Virus record (IMG/VR): IMGVR_UViG_3300023174_000255
Coordinates: 1-48,119 of that record
Reading direction: 5' to 3' (one strand)
Source: a virus
DNA: 48,119 nt
Every line of letters starts with the position of its first letter. Within the stretch, counting starts at the first letter, position 1. The notes beneath the pieces are model-generated. The model had not been told where the DNA came from, did not search any database, and was given only the letters and a program-made list of their open reading frames with translations. Shown here piece after piece: positions 18,379 through 28,300 of this stretch. The position numbers were made by a program, and so were the translations under genes.

Positions 18379-18771
18379 ATGGCTAACTATAGAAATCAAG
18401 GATCAGACTCATTCTCAATTGGCTCTGCGCCACCAACAATCAGTTGGACTTTTGTCAGAGGAGATACCCCAGCATTTAGAGTCTATGTAACTGATTCAGA
18501 CAGACTTCCATTAAATGTTCCTGAATGGAATATCAAAATGGATATTATTAGACCAGATGATTCTGGTGCATTTTTACTTTCATTAACTCCATCGGTAACT
18601 GGAGAAGATGATGAAGGAGAGTTTACAGTTTCATTAACAGCAGAGCAATCAGAAATACTTGAAACTGGCGATATTTTTGATATTCAATTGTCTGACGATA
18701 TTCGTGTTTGGACGGTTTGCAGAGGAAGCGTTGTAGTTATTGAAGATGTAACTGGCCCATACGAGAGTTAA
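18379..18771 (+). CDS. Virion beta-sandwich protein (RGDT type, third copy)
   Basis: A 130-residue protein: ISWTFVRGDTPAFRVYVTDS DRLPLNVPEWNIKMDI ... FDIQLSD...VWTVCRGSVVVIEDVTGPYES. The order (RGDT, W/Y strand, xDIQ, GxxxVxxD(I/V)TG) matches the 10327 and 10845 products. It is TAATG-coupled to a short gene, as at 10327. Probably tail tip or fibre base. Confidence 0.65.
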   Translation: MANYRNQGSDSFSIGSAPPTISWTFVRGDTPAFRVYVTDSDRLPLNVPEWNIKMDIIRPDDSGAFLLSLTPSVTGEDDEGEFTVSLTAEQSEILETGDIFDIQLSDDIRVWTVCRGSVVVIEDVTGPYES

Positions 18772-18968
18772 TGATGGAACGTAGAAGTTTTGTTGAATTA
18801 GAAACTCGTAATGTAGATGTAAGGCAAGTTGCTATAACTGCATCACAAATTAAAAATGTTTTACCATTTCGTGTCAGGTTTACTAATTTAAACTTTGGTG
18901 CATCATCTGCTAACTCAACCCCAGGCATTGGCGTAATGGTTATCGGTAGCAGTTTTTATATTTTATGA
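18771..18968 (+). CDS. 65-residue tail-region protein
   Basis: MMERRSFVELETRNVDVRQV AITASQIKNVLPFRVRFTNL NFGASS...VMVIGSSFYIL. Two adjacent ATGs overlap the previous stop. The IT-x-S...LPFRVRFTNLNF pattern is weakly like the 41-residue gene behind the first RGDT protein. Function unknown. Confidence 0.55.
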   Translation: MMERRSFVELETRNVDVRQVAITASQIKNVLPFRVRFTNLNFGASSANSTPGIGVMVIGSSFYIL

Positions 18969-18974
18969 TATAAT
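18966..18974 (+). promoter_or_regulatory. Extended -10 promoter, leaderless type
   Basis: TGATATAAT, 7 nt before the ATG at 18982; it overlaps the stop of the preceding gene (TGATAT). Confidence 0.65.
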
Positions 18975-18981
18975 CACTTAT

Positions 18982-19419
18982 ATGGCCGTTATTCCAATTA
19001 TTACACTAAAGACAAAATTTGAGTCTGGAGACAGGCCTACAGGTCAAGATTTTGCTGATTTAATTGATACTACCTCATACCGTGCAGAAGCCATAGGTGG
19101 CGATGGAAACAACTCATCAACCATCAATGGCATTGAAAATCCAACGGTATTTGACACAATTGACACAACAACCTGGAGAACGATTAAGTATGTGATTCAG
19201 ATGTCAAAAGCATCTGTTGGATATTTTAAAAGCACAGAACTTAATTTAGTATTTGACGGAACAAACATAAACATTTCCGAATTCGGAACAGTATCAAACT
19301 ATGGAAGTGAAATAGGTGTGATATCTGCAAGCCTAAATGCTGGTATAATTAGCATGACGGTAACACCATCAATAACCCCAATAACCGTGAGATTTTATCG
19401 CACTGGTTTGAAGGCCTAA
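18982..19419 (+). CDS. Virion protein with module shared with the 780-residue fibre
   Basis: A 145-residue protein. The N-terminus TLKTKFESGDRPTGQDFADL I-D is a recurrent phage virion module. The C-terminal 85 residues (RTIKYVIQMSKASVGYFKST ELNLVFDGTNINISEFGTV ...) match the last 85 residues of the 19438-21780 product ([37 protein letters not shown]). This is therefore a mobile beta module at protein ends, perhaps a trimerisation or tip domain. Confidence 0.6.
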   Translation: MAVIPIITLKTKFESGDRPTGQDFADLIDTTSYRAEAIGGDGNNSSTINGIENPTVFDTIDTTTWRTIKYVIQMSKASVGYFKSTELNLVFDGTNINISEFGTVSNYGSEIGVISASLNAGIISMTVTPSITPITVRFYRTGLKA

Positions 19420-19437
19420 CATAAAAGGAGCACCACC

Positions 19438-21780
19438 ATGGCAACAGTAACAAAAGACTTTAGAGTCAAAAATGGTTTGATCGTTGAAGGAAGCACCGCT
19501 ACCGTCAACGGGTCAACAGTATTAACAGAAGCATCAACTGAATTTCTCCAAGATACCACAGCAGGTATGTTTGACGGAGGACATACAGGAGTTACTTTTA
19601 CTTATAATGATACAACAGGAAAATTAACAGCAGCAGTAGATGCTAACCCAGCATTTACAACAAGCATTACTTTTGAAGGTGCAACAGCAGACGCTTATGA
19701 AACAACACTTCAAGTAACAGATCCAACAGCAGATCGTACAATTACTCTTCCAGATGCAACAGGTACAGTAGCACTTACTTCAGATATTCCTTCATCAACA
19801 ACAGGACTTTCAGAAGGTACAAATCTTTACTTTACAAATGAAAGAGCGCAGGATGCAGTTGGAACAATTCTTGGCTCAGGACTTACATACAATGATCCAG
19901 CAAACACAATTACAGTAGACTCTTCAGTTGTTCAACTTAGAGTTGCAAACGTATCTGATACTGAAATTGGATACCTTGATGGCGTAACATCTTCAATCCA
20001 GACACAAATTGGAAACAAGGCTGATTCCTCAAGTCTTACAACTCACACAGGCGCTTCTACTGGAGTGCACGGGGTAACAGGTTCAGTAGTTGGAACAACC
20101 GATACACAAACACTTACAAACAAGACTCTTACAAGCCCAGTAGTTACTGGTCTTACTCTTAATGATTCAAGCATTGTTTTTGAAGGTGCTACAGCAGATG
20201 CATATGAAACAACTCTTACTGTAACAGACCCAACAGCAGATCGCACAATTACTATTCCTAACGTAACTGGTACAGTTATTACAAGTGGTGATTCTGGCAC
20301 AGTAACTAGTACAATGATTGCAGATGGAACTATTGTTGACGGCGATATTAATGCAACCGCAGAAATTGCACAGTCAAAGATTTCAGGACTTACAACAGAT
20401 CTTGCAGCCAAACTAGCGCTTGCTGGTGGAACAATGTCTGGCGCAATTGCAATGGGTACAAACAAGATCACAGGTCTTGGAGATCCAACATCTGCACAAG
20501 ATGCAGCAACAAAGGCTTATGTAGATTCAGCAGCACAAGGAATTGACTGGAAAGCATCAGTACGTGCAGCAACAACTGCCAATGGAACATTATCATCAGC
20601 GTTTGCTAATGGTTCTGTAATTGACGGTGTAACTCTTGCAACTGGAGATAGAATACTTATAAAGAATCAAAATACTGGATCACAAAACGGTATTTATGTA
20701 GTTAAGGCATCTGGCGCTCCAGATCGTTCAACTGATGCAGATACAGCCGCAGAAATTACAGCCTCTTTTGCAGTTTTTGTTGAAGAAGGAACTACAAACG
20801 CAGATTCTGGCTGGACACTAACTAATGATGGTGCCGTAACAGTTGGAACTACAGCACTTACATTTACTCAGTTTACTGGTCTTGGACAAATTACTGCAGG
20901 AACTGGACTTTCAAAGTCTGGTAATACAATTTCTGTAGATACTGCAACAATTCAAGTAAGAGTTGCAAATGTATCTGATACTGAAATTGGATACCTTGAT
21001 GGAGTAACATCTTCAATCCAGACACAAATTGGAAACAAAGCCGACTCTTCAGCACTTACAACTCACACAGGTGCTTCTACTGGAGTCCACGGGATAACAG
21101 GTTCAGTAGTTGGAACAACTGATACACAGACTCTAACAAACAAAACTCTTACTAGCCCAACATTAACAAGCCCAGCACTTGGAACACCAGCATCTGGAAC
21201 AATGACAAATGTAACTGGATTGCCATTATCAACTGGTGTGACTGGAACTCTTCCAGTAGCCAATGGTGGTACAGGAATAACATCTTTTGGAGCAGGAATT
21301 GCAACATTCCTTGGAACTCCATCTTCTGCAAACCTTGCAGCAGCACTTACTGATGAATCAGGTTCCTCAACAGTAGCATTTACAAACAGCCCATCATTTG
21401 TTACACCAAATATTGGAGCAGCAACAGGTTCAAGTCTTGATTTAACTGGATCTATTACACTTCCAGATGCATTAATGGGAACTGCTATACAATCAATTAC
21501 AAGTGGCAGTGCAACTGTAGTTGATTCATGGGCAGTAACAAGTTATTCATCTGCAAAGTATATTGTGCAAATGAAAAACGGCAATGACATTGAAGTTCTA
21601 GAAGTTCTTGTAACAGTTGATGGAAACAACAATGTTTATTTAACAGAATATGCTGATGTAATTAGCAATACAGAACTTGGAACAACAGATGCAGACTACC
21701 TAAGTGGAAATGTTCGCTTAAAGGTAACATCATCAAACGGTACAACAGTAAAGGTTCACAAAACGCTTATTGAAGCGTAA
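19438..21780 (+). CDS. Large repeat-rich tail fibre protein
   Basis: A 780-residue protein. The N-terminal [18 protein letters not shown] is shared in type with the 21808 product. Two copies of the [13 protein letters not shown](Q/T)[11 protein letters not shown](L/I)P module lie at 19672-19770 and 20179-20277. A tandem repeat of about 68 residues ([20 protein letters not shown] ... GASTGVHG) occurs at 19938-20143 and 20958-21163. Between them is a fibre module [11 protein letters not shown]...[20 protein letters not shown]. The C-terminal 85 residues match the 18982 product. Shine-Dalgarno AAAGGAG. Probably a side or central fibre. Confidence 0.75.
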   Translation: MATVTKDFRVKNGLIVEGSTATVNGSTVLTEASTEFLQDTTAGMFDGGHTGVTFTYNDTTGKLTAAVDANPAFTTSITFEGATADAYETTLQVTDPTADRTITLPDATGTVALTSDIPSSTTGLSEGTNLYFTNERAQDAVGTILGSGLTYNDPANTITVDSSVVQLRVANVSDTEIGYLDGVTSSIQTQIGNKADSSSLTTHTGASTGVHGVTGSVVGTTDTQTLTNKTLTSPVVTGLTLNDSSIVFEGATADAYETTLTVTDPTADRTITIPNVTGTVITSGDSGTVTSTMIADGTIVDGDINATAEIAQSKISGLTTDLAAKLALAGGTMSGAIAMGTNKITGLGDPTSAQDAATKAYVDSAAQGIDWKASVRAATTANGTLSSAFANGSVIDGVTLATGDRILIKNQNTGSQNGIYVVKASGAPDRSTDADTAAEITASFAVFVEEGTTNADSGWTLTNDGAVTVGTTALTFTQFTGLGQITAGTGLSKSGNTISVDTATIQVRVANVSDTEIGYLDGVTSSIQTQIGNKADSSALTTHTGASTGVHGITGSVVGTTDTQTLTNKTLTSPTLTSPALGTPASGTMTNVTGLPLSTGVTGTLPVANGGTGITSFGAGIATFLGTPSSANLAAALTDESGSSTVAFTNSPSFVTPNIGAATGSSLDLTGSITLPDALMGTAIQSITSGSATVVDSWAVTSYSSAKYIVQMKNGNDIEVLEVLVTVDGNNNVYLTEYADVISNTELGTTDADYLSGNVRLKVTSSNGTTVKVHKTLIEA

Positions 21781-21807
21781 TGTGGGCTGAAGGGATAGTG
21801 ATCTTCA

Positions 21808-22002
21808 GTGGCAACTACAGATAGAAACTTCAAAGTAAAAAGAGGTTTAACGGTTGCCGCTGAAGGTATCACTTTCTCGGATGGATCAACTTTAGTAAGT
21901 GCAGAGGGCCTTGGCGGTTCAGCAGGTGCAGTTGACGGTGGAAGTCCATCTTCAATTTACTCAGATACTTTAGATGGTGGATCACCATCAACAGTGTTCT
22001 GA
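21808..22002 (+). CDS. Short virion protein with fibre-like N-terminus, GTG start
   Basis: A 64-residue protein, MATTDRNFKVKRGLTVAAEG ITFSDGSTLV...VDGGSPSSIYSDTLDGGSPSTVF. The start resembles the first 20 residues of the 780-residue fibre, and the repeated DGGSPS end is typical of aquatic-phage virion proteins by memory. GTG at 21808. A truncated fibre or adaptor is possible. Confidence 0.55.
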   Translation: MATTDRNFKVKRGLTVAAEGITFSDGSTLVSAEGLGGSAGAVDGGSPSSIYSDTLDGGSPSTVF

Positions 22003-22008
22003 TATAAT
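22000..22008 (+). promoter_or_regulatory. Extended -10 promoter, leader type
   Basis: TGATATAAT, 17 nt before the ATG at 22026 with GAGGAG in between; the TGA is the stop of the preceding gene. Confidence 0.65.
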
Positions 22009-22025
22009 GGCATTGAGGAGATATT

Positions 22026-23126
22026 ATGGCAAGTAGAATTCAGATCAGACGTGGTACAACCACTGAATGGTCTAATGCAAACCCTGTCGTTGGACAAGGC
22101 GAACTTGTATATAATACAACTCTTGATCAAATAAAAATAGGTGATGGAACTACAAACTTTGCATCCCTTGAATATTTTCCAACATTAAGCGATGCTCAAA
22201 CATTTACAAATAAAACACTCACTAGTCCAACAATCAGCAGTCCTTTAATTACTGGTGATGGTGTTGTTTTTGAAGGTGCAACTAATGATGCATATGAAAC
22301 AACTTTAACTGTTACAGATCCAACATCAGATAGATCAATAGTATTGCCTAACGTTTCTGGAAATGTTATTACAACAGGAAATTTATCTGAAATCACATCA
22401 ACTGGAACCCTTACATCTTTAACAATTAGTGGAAACCTTACAGTTAATGGAACTACAACAACTATTAACTCAACAACTCTTTCTGTTGATGATAAAAATA
22501 TTGAACTTGGAAGCGTTGATACCCCATCAGACACTACAGCAGATGGTGGAGGTCTAACACTCAAGGGCGCTACAGATAAAACCTTTAATTGGATAAACGC
22601 ATCAAGCGCTTGGACATCTTCAGAGCATATTGCTCTTGCTGCTGGCAAGACACTTATTTTTGAAGGTACCACAGATGATGCTTTTGAAACAACACTTACA
22701 GTTGTGGATCCTACAGCAGACAGAACATTAACATTACCAAATGCTACTACTACACTCGTTGGGCATGATACAACGCAAACACTTACAAATAAAACCTTAA
22801 CTAGCCCTATTGTTGATGGGGATGGAATTGTTTTTGAAGGATTAACAAACGACGCTTTTGAAACCACGCTTACAGTTGTAGACCCTACTTCTGATCGCAC
22901 AATTACATTGCCAAATTTAAGCGGTACTGTTATTATTAACTCAGATTTTACTGCTAAAGGTCATTTACTTGTAGGAACTGGAGCAGGAACATTTGTTTCT
23001 CTTGCACCAGGAACTGCTGGACAAAGTTTAATTGTTGACAGTGGAGAAACTGCTGGTATGCGATGGGCAACATCTGCAGGTGGTGGTGGAGCAGCATTTA
23101 GCGAGTTCATGCTTGCAGGAGCATAA
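22026..23126 (+). CDS. Fibre protein with Mtd-like N-terminus and three repeats
   Basis: A 366-residue protein. Residues 1-50 (MASRIQIRRGTTTEWSNANP VVGQGELVYNTTLDQIKIGD GTTNF) fit the Mtd/fibre N-terminal module that attaches to the virion. Three copies of the FEG(A/T/L)T(N/D)DA(Y/F)ETTLTV(T/V)DPT module begin at 22269, 22659 and 22833. The C-terminus is glycine-rich and ends SEFMLAGA. The repeats are those of the 780-residue fibre, so the two fibres share modules. Confidence 0.75.
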   Translation: MASRIQIRRGTTTEWSNANPVVGQGELVYNTTLDQIKIGDGTTNFASLEYFPTLSDAQTFTNKTLTSPTISSPLITGDGVVFEGATNDAYETTLTVTDPTSDRSIVLPNVSGNVITTGNLSEITSTGTLTSLTISGNLTVNGTTTTINSTTLSVDDKNIELGSVDTPSDTTADGGGLTLKGATDKTFNWINASSAWTSSEHIALAAGKTLIFEGTTDDAFETTLTVVDPTADRTLTLPNATTTLVGHDTTQTLTNKTLTSPIVDGDGIVFEGLTNDAFETTLTVVDPTSDRTITLPNLSGTVIINSDFTAKGHLLVGTGAGTFVSLAPGTAGQSLIVDSGETAGMRWATSAGGGGAAFSEFMLAGA

Positions 23127-23152
23127 ACAACTTTAATAAAACAAAAGTACTC

Positions 23153-23186
23153 AACATCAACTACATCTTTATAGTTGGTGTTTTGT
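23153..23186 (+). terminator. Intrinsic terminator after the fibre genes
   Basis: An 11-bp stem (AACATCAACTA 23153-23163 with TAGTTGGTGTT 23172-23182, one G-T), 8-nt loop, then a short T-run (TTTTG). It lies 27 nt after the last fibre gene. Confidence 0.65.
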
Positions 23187-23218
23187 GCTTATTACAACTT
23201 TTTTATTTGTAAAATTTG

Positions 23219-23227
23219 TGCTACAAT
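23219..23227 (+). promoter_or_regulatory. Promoter of the ribonucleotide reductase gene
   Basis: Extended -10 TGCTACAAT, 63 nt before the ATG at 23291; a longer leader than at most late promoters here. Confidence 0.5.
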
Positions 23228-23232
23228 ATGGT

Positions 23233-23257
23233 AGTGCTTTGAAAAACATAAAGCACT
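23233..23257 (+). promoter_or_regulatory. Leader hairpin of the ribonucleotide reductase gene
   Basis: Perfect 8-bp arms AGTGCTTT (23233-23240) and AAAGCACT (23250-23257) with loop GAAAAACAT, followed by a T-rich stretch, in the leader about where the message begins. It may be an operator, an attenuator or an mRNA-stabilising end. Too small for a cobalamin riboswitch. Confidence 0.45.
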
Positions 23258-23290
23258 TCATTATTTTTATTTGAGAGGTCGTTAAATTCT

Positions 23291-25324
23291 ATGTCTGACA
23301 GTGTTTTTTCTTTTCGTTTATCAGAAGATTTTGTAACAAAATATTCAACTACTCCTGCTCCATTTGGATTTTCAGATGCAGGATCTAACTCACTTGGAGA
23401 AATTACGTTTATTCGTACATATTCTCGTATGAAGGAAGACGGAACCAAAGAACGTTGGCATGAGGTTTGTCGCCGTGTAATTGAGGGTATGTATTCAGTC
23501 CAAAAGAATCATGCTAAAGATAATCGTTTACCATGGAACGATAATAAGGCTCAGAAGTCTGCTCAAGAAGCATTCCAAAGAATGTTTGAGTTAAAGTGGA
23601 CACCACCAGGAAGAGGTCTTTGGGCATTTGGTACACCTATGACTATGGAGAAGCGTAACTCTGCATCCCTTCAAAACTGTGCCATGGTTTCAACTCGTGA
23701 CATTGATCGTAATGATCCAGGTGCTCTATTTGCCTGGGTTATGGATGCATTAATGTTGGGTATAGGTGTAGGATTTGATACTATTGGAAATGAAAAAAAT
23801 CTACCTATATATGCACCCACTGAACCATCAATTACTTATGAAATTCCAGATACTCGTGAAGGATGGGTTGAATCTGTAAGATATCTTATAAACTCATTTT
23901 TACGTCAAAATCAGTCTATTCAAGAATTTGACTATAGCCTAATACGTCCACTAGGTGCCTCAATTAAGGGCTTTGGAGGCGTTGCAAGCGGTCCGCAGCC
24001 ACTCATGGATCTCCATACACGTATTCGTAAAATTATTGGCTCCAGAGCAGGTGAAACACTTGACTCTCGTGCAATTGTAGATATTGTAAACCTTATTGGA
24101 ACATGTGTTGTTTCTGGCAATGTTCGTCGTTCTGCTACTCTTGCTCTTGGAGCACCAGGGGATGAAACATTTATTAATCTTAAAAATCCAGAAGTATTTC
24201 CAGAACGTAACTCATACGATCCAGAAAAACCAGGATGGGCATGGATGTCTAATAATTCTATTGCAGCAGAGGTAGGAACAAAGTATGAAGACTATGTTGA
24301 TTTAATTGCAGACAATGGAGAACCAGGTTTTATTTGGCTTGATGTTGCTCGTAACTATGGTCGCCTTGCAGATGCTCCAGACTATAAAGATTCTAGAATT
24401 ATGGGATTTAACCCTTGTGCAGAACAACCACTTGAATCTTATGAACTATGTACTCTTGTAGAAGTTCACTTAAATCGTCATGAATCCAAAGAAGACTTTC
24501 TTAAGACATTAAAGTTTGCATATCTTTATGGAAAGACTGTAACACTAATGCCAACACACTGGCAACAAACAAACGGTATTATGCAACGCAATCGTCGTAT
24601 TGGCACATCCCTTACAGGTATTGCTGCTTTTGCTGATGAGCATGGTTTGCCAGTTATTCGTGAATGGATGGATGAAGGATATAATACAATTCGTAAATAT
24701 GATCATTCATATTCAGAGTGGCTATGTGTTCGTGAATCAGTTCGTGTAACAACAGTTAAGCCATCAGGTTCTGTATCGCTTCTTTCTGGTGCTACTCCTG
24801 GAGTTCACTGGGGACCTGGAGGAGAATTTTATCTTCGTGCTATTCGTTTTGGAAATACAGATCCAATGATGCATTTGTTTAAAGCAGCAGGGTATAAAAT
24901 TGAAGATGACGTAGTATCAGCAAATACATCAGTAGTTTATTTTCCAGTTGCATCAGGACACAAACGCTCTGAAAAACAAGTAAGTCTATTTGAAAAGATT
25001 GGTTTGGCAGCAACTGCTCAAAAGTACTGGTCAGATAATGGTGTTTCTGTAACATTGTCATTTGATAAAGAAGAGGAAAAAAAGTTTGTTGCTCCAGCAC
25101 TTAATATGTATGAAGGCCAACTAAAGGCAGTCTCATTCCTTCCAATGGGAAATAAGACTTATCCTCAACAACCTTATACAGAAATAACAAGAGAGCAATA
25201 TAATGCATATGTAGGAACTATTGGAAAGATTGATTGGTCTGCTATCTATGATGGTAAAGATAATTTAGATGCAGAGTCTGAAAAATATTGTTCAACAGAT
25301 GCATGTGAGATTAAACTTTATTAA
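23291..25324 (+). CDS. nrdJ: Class II (adenosylcobalamin) ribonucleotide reductase, monomeric type
   Basis: A 677-residue protein resembling Lactobacillus leichmannii RTPR. The expected catalytic residues are in place: C130 (LQNCAMV) and C387 (YELC) as the reducing pair, C376 as the thiyl-radical cysteine and E378 in NPCAEQ, and C667/C672 (KYCSTDAC) as the C-terminal shuttle pair. The 376-387 spacing of 11 equals that of RTPR (408-419). It would reduce ribonucleotides with adenosylcobalamin from the host, in air or without it. No intein or frame break is seen. Isolated among virion genes, with its own promoter and terminator upstream; GAGAGG precedes the ATG. Confidence 0.9.
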   Translation: MSDSVFSFRLSEDFVTKYSTTPAPFGFSDAGSNSLGEITFIRTYSRMKEDGTKERWHEVCRRVIEGMYSVQKNHAKDNRLPWNDNKAQKSAQEAFQRMFELKWTPPGRGLWAFGTPMTMEKRNSASLQNCAMVSTRDIDRNDPGALFAWVMDALMLGIGVGFDTIGNEKNLPIYAPTEPSITYEIPDTREGWVESVRYLINSFLRQNQSIQEFDYSLIRPLGASIKGFGGVASGPQPLMDLHTRIRKIIGSRAGETLDSRAIVDIVNLIGTCVVSGNVRRSATLALGAPGDETFINLKNPEVFPERNSYDPEKPGWAWMSNNSIAAEVGTKYEDYVDLIADNGEPGFIWLDVARNYGRLADAPDYKDSRIMGFNPCAEQPLESYELCTLVEVHLNRHESKEDFLKTLKFAYLYGKTVTLMPTHWQQTNGIMQRNRRIGTSLTGIAAFADEHGLPVIREWMDEGYNTIRKYDHSYSEWLCVRESVRVTTVKPSGSVSLLSGATPGVHWGPGGEFYLRAIRFGNTDPMMHLFKAAGYKIEDDVVSANTSVVYFPVASGHKRSEKQVSLFEKIGLAATAQKYWSDNGVSVTLSFDKEEEKKFVAPALNMYEGQLKAVSFLPMGNKTYPQQPYTEITREQYNAYVGTIGKIDWSAIYDGKDNLDAESEKYCSTDACEIKLY

Positions 25325-25333
25325 TCTCTATCC

Positions 25334-25342
25334 TGCTATAAT
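25334..25342 (+). promoter_or_regulatory. Extended -10 promoter, leader type
   Basis: TGCTATAAT, 17 nt before the ATG at 25360; GGATAGGAG ribosome site. CTATCC/GGATAG arms (25328-25333, 25347-25352) flank the -10. Confidence 0.65.
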
Positions 25343-25359
25343 AAGGGGATAGGAGAAAA

Positions 25360-28300
25360 ATGTCTAATCCATCAAATTTATATGCAGAGAAGATTTATTC
25401 TGAGCACCCACTAGTTCTTTGGGCATTAGATGATCAACTTGATTACATCTCTTTAATTACAGAAAATCAACGGAATATAAACAGTGGATGGACTATAACC
25501 AATGGTACAACTTCATCTGGATCATCCATTAGTGGAGAACCATTTTCTGACAGTGTAACAACCATATTAACAGGAAACTTATCAGTTAATCCAACAATGG
25601 ATATTACTGCAATTAGTCCAACAATTATCAATATAAATACACTTAACAATGATTTAGAAACATTTTCTATAGGTACATACTTTTACTCAAATAGTATTTA
25701 TTTAAGAAATGTTTCAATTGGATATGAATATACGGATCCAAGCACAATGACAGTTGTTCAAAATTTAAAAACATTTTCTACAATTTTTAATGAAAGATGG
25801 TCATATATATCTGAAACATTTGAAAAACCAAACGTAAATGCTAACTTAAGAATAGTATTAGTTGTCGGAATTATTGAAGGTGCATCAAATACATCAGAAA
25901 ATCAATTTTATTTTAATGGACTATCTCTTGGTCAGTGGTCAGAAGAATTTCAAGTAAACTCACTTGGACTAAATACAACAACAGTTCCAGCAGAAGTTAG
26001 CCAGTATGGTGGGCTAGATGCTGTTGAAGCACAAGCCTATGGTATTGCTGAAGACAGCGCTTACTATATTGCAGAATCAAGACTTTATGCTACTAACTCT
26101 GGCATACCGCTTGTATATGGTGCATCTGGAGTTACAGTTTTAAAACCATATAGCGATGCATCACTTATTCTTCCTGGAAAAGGATTTTTAAATCAAAAAG
26201 GACAACATAACGATTACACTGTAGAATTTTGGGCAAGAATAAATGCCAATACATCAGCACCGTTTAGAATATTTGGGCCAATTGCTTCTGAAGATGGCTT
26301 GTATGTTGAGGGTGGATTTATAACACTAGTTATTGGAGATCAGTTTGCATCTCACTTTGTTGGTGAGTGGTATAGACCAATGCTTATTCATATTCGTTTA
26401 ATTAGAAACTCAGCCTCACTTTTAATAAATGGCGAAGAAGTTTTGTCTTTAACTATTGATACATCAAGTCTTGTGCTTCCAACAGAACTATCTGAAGAAT
26501 CTGGAGATGTCGGTAATAATCAAGACTGGGTAGGATTTTATTCATCTGCAGATATATCACCATTTGAAGTTGACTGTGTTGCCATTTATTCATATCAGGT
26601 TCCAGTTACATTAGCAAAACGTAGATGGGTATATGGCCAAGGAGTTATTTCTCCAGAAGGAATTAACTCAGCCTATGGTGGAACCACAGCCTTTATTGAC
26701 TATCCATTCTCAAACTATGCTGTAAATTATAACTATCCAGATTTTGCACAGTGGCAGCAGGGTACATTTGATAATTTATTAACTACCGCAACCACACTAA
26801 GAACCCCAGAGTATTCTTTGCCAGAAATATTTTTAGGTAACAAAACGTTAGATGAACTGTATGCAGATAATCAAGAGTTACAAACTATTGACTCAGGGCC
26901 ATTTTTAGACAACAAGTTCATACGCTTAAGACCAAATGCTAGTTGGAACTCAACAAACTCATACATTAACTTTTCAAGACTAAACATCCTGGCTGATCAA
27001 ATCCACACAGTGTACGGAGTATTTTCAATAATAAATAATACGGAAGATAATACAATATTATTAAAGGTTGTTAATTCACAAAATGGAAACTATTTTGAAG
27101 TAAAGACATTAGACGCAGACATAGTTTATACATTATTTTATAATGGGGTAGAAGAAGAAATATATGTTGAAGAATATGGAATACCAGATGCTGCATTGTT
27201 TTCCGCTGGATTCCAGATAAGTTCATTAGTCAATAACTATGGTGGAAATCTTGCTGCATTCTTTGGCAATCAAAATGGATTAAATTTATATGTTGGTGGA
27301 GATGGAACAAGCAACGTGTTTAGTGGAAGAATTTACTCAGTTGGACTTTCAACAGCAATAAATGCTTCATATGTAGCAACTCATTTTGCAGATAATGGAA
27401 TTGCAATAGCATCATCAGGTCAAGAACTTCTTGATCACACAGCAAGTTATACGCTTTTGCCAACAGAGTCCTATGGTAAATATTTCTTAGATATTGGTGT
27501 TGCTTCATACTGGCAAGACTATCTACCACTTTCTTACTTTGCAAAATATGTAACTGATGAGACTGGCAGCAGTCATTATGATTTAGACTTTTTGCAATTT
27601 AATATTGGATATCCATCGCCTGCAGAACTTACAGAAGATTCTGGTGGAGAATATTATTATGATACAACCAACTCAGAAATCAAGAGTTATGCAACCTTTC
27701 AGTATGTAGTAGATGGAGCCAACTCTGTTGAAGAGTATGCCGATATAGTAAAGCCAAACCAATATAATATTATTGATCTAAATGACTATACTGATTGGGA
27801 AACTACAAAGTTTGAAATTATAAACAATACAATTATATATCCAAAACAAAACATTGACTTTAACTCTTTGGCAATTGTATACAATTTAGAGATTACAAGT
27901 CGTGGCATATTAACAAAGCCAATACTATTAAATAAACTTCAATTTGCTTCACAAGTCTTAAATAGTAACTCATCAAATCCAGTTGGCACAAGATTTGGCG
28001 TAGATCTTTTCCCATATAAAAAGAGTGGAATCTATTATGATTATAAAACCAAGAATCCATTTAGCATATATAAAGAAAGCACACCATATCTGTATTTAAC
28101 AAAAAATTCAGGTATAGAGATAAGGGGAGAGCAAAACAATTTAATTAATCGTGGAATTTCTTTCCCAATAAATAGCCAACTTGCTTCAAACTATAGAATT
28201 AGCGCAACCCAATTGTGGTTTAGATATGACAAAGATTTTTTCCCAGCAGATCCAGTTGAGTTATTTGAAATAAACCATAAACAGGGTACTGTTAAAGTTT

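Noticed and set aside
19938-21163. CRISPR-like or tandem DNA array
   Set aside because: The repeats are in frame and coding, diverged at third positions, with no spacer structure; they are protein modules.
19438-23126. Long open frames on the minus strand opposite the fibre repeats
   Set aside because: They are produced by the biased codons of the Thr/Ala-rich repeats; their products are low-complexity Val/Ser strings, with no ribosome sites, inside well-supported plus-strand genes.
23160-23290. Cobalamin riboswitch before the class II ribonucleotide reductase
   Set aside because: The leader is about 60 nt with a single hairpin and lacks a B12-box; far too small.
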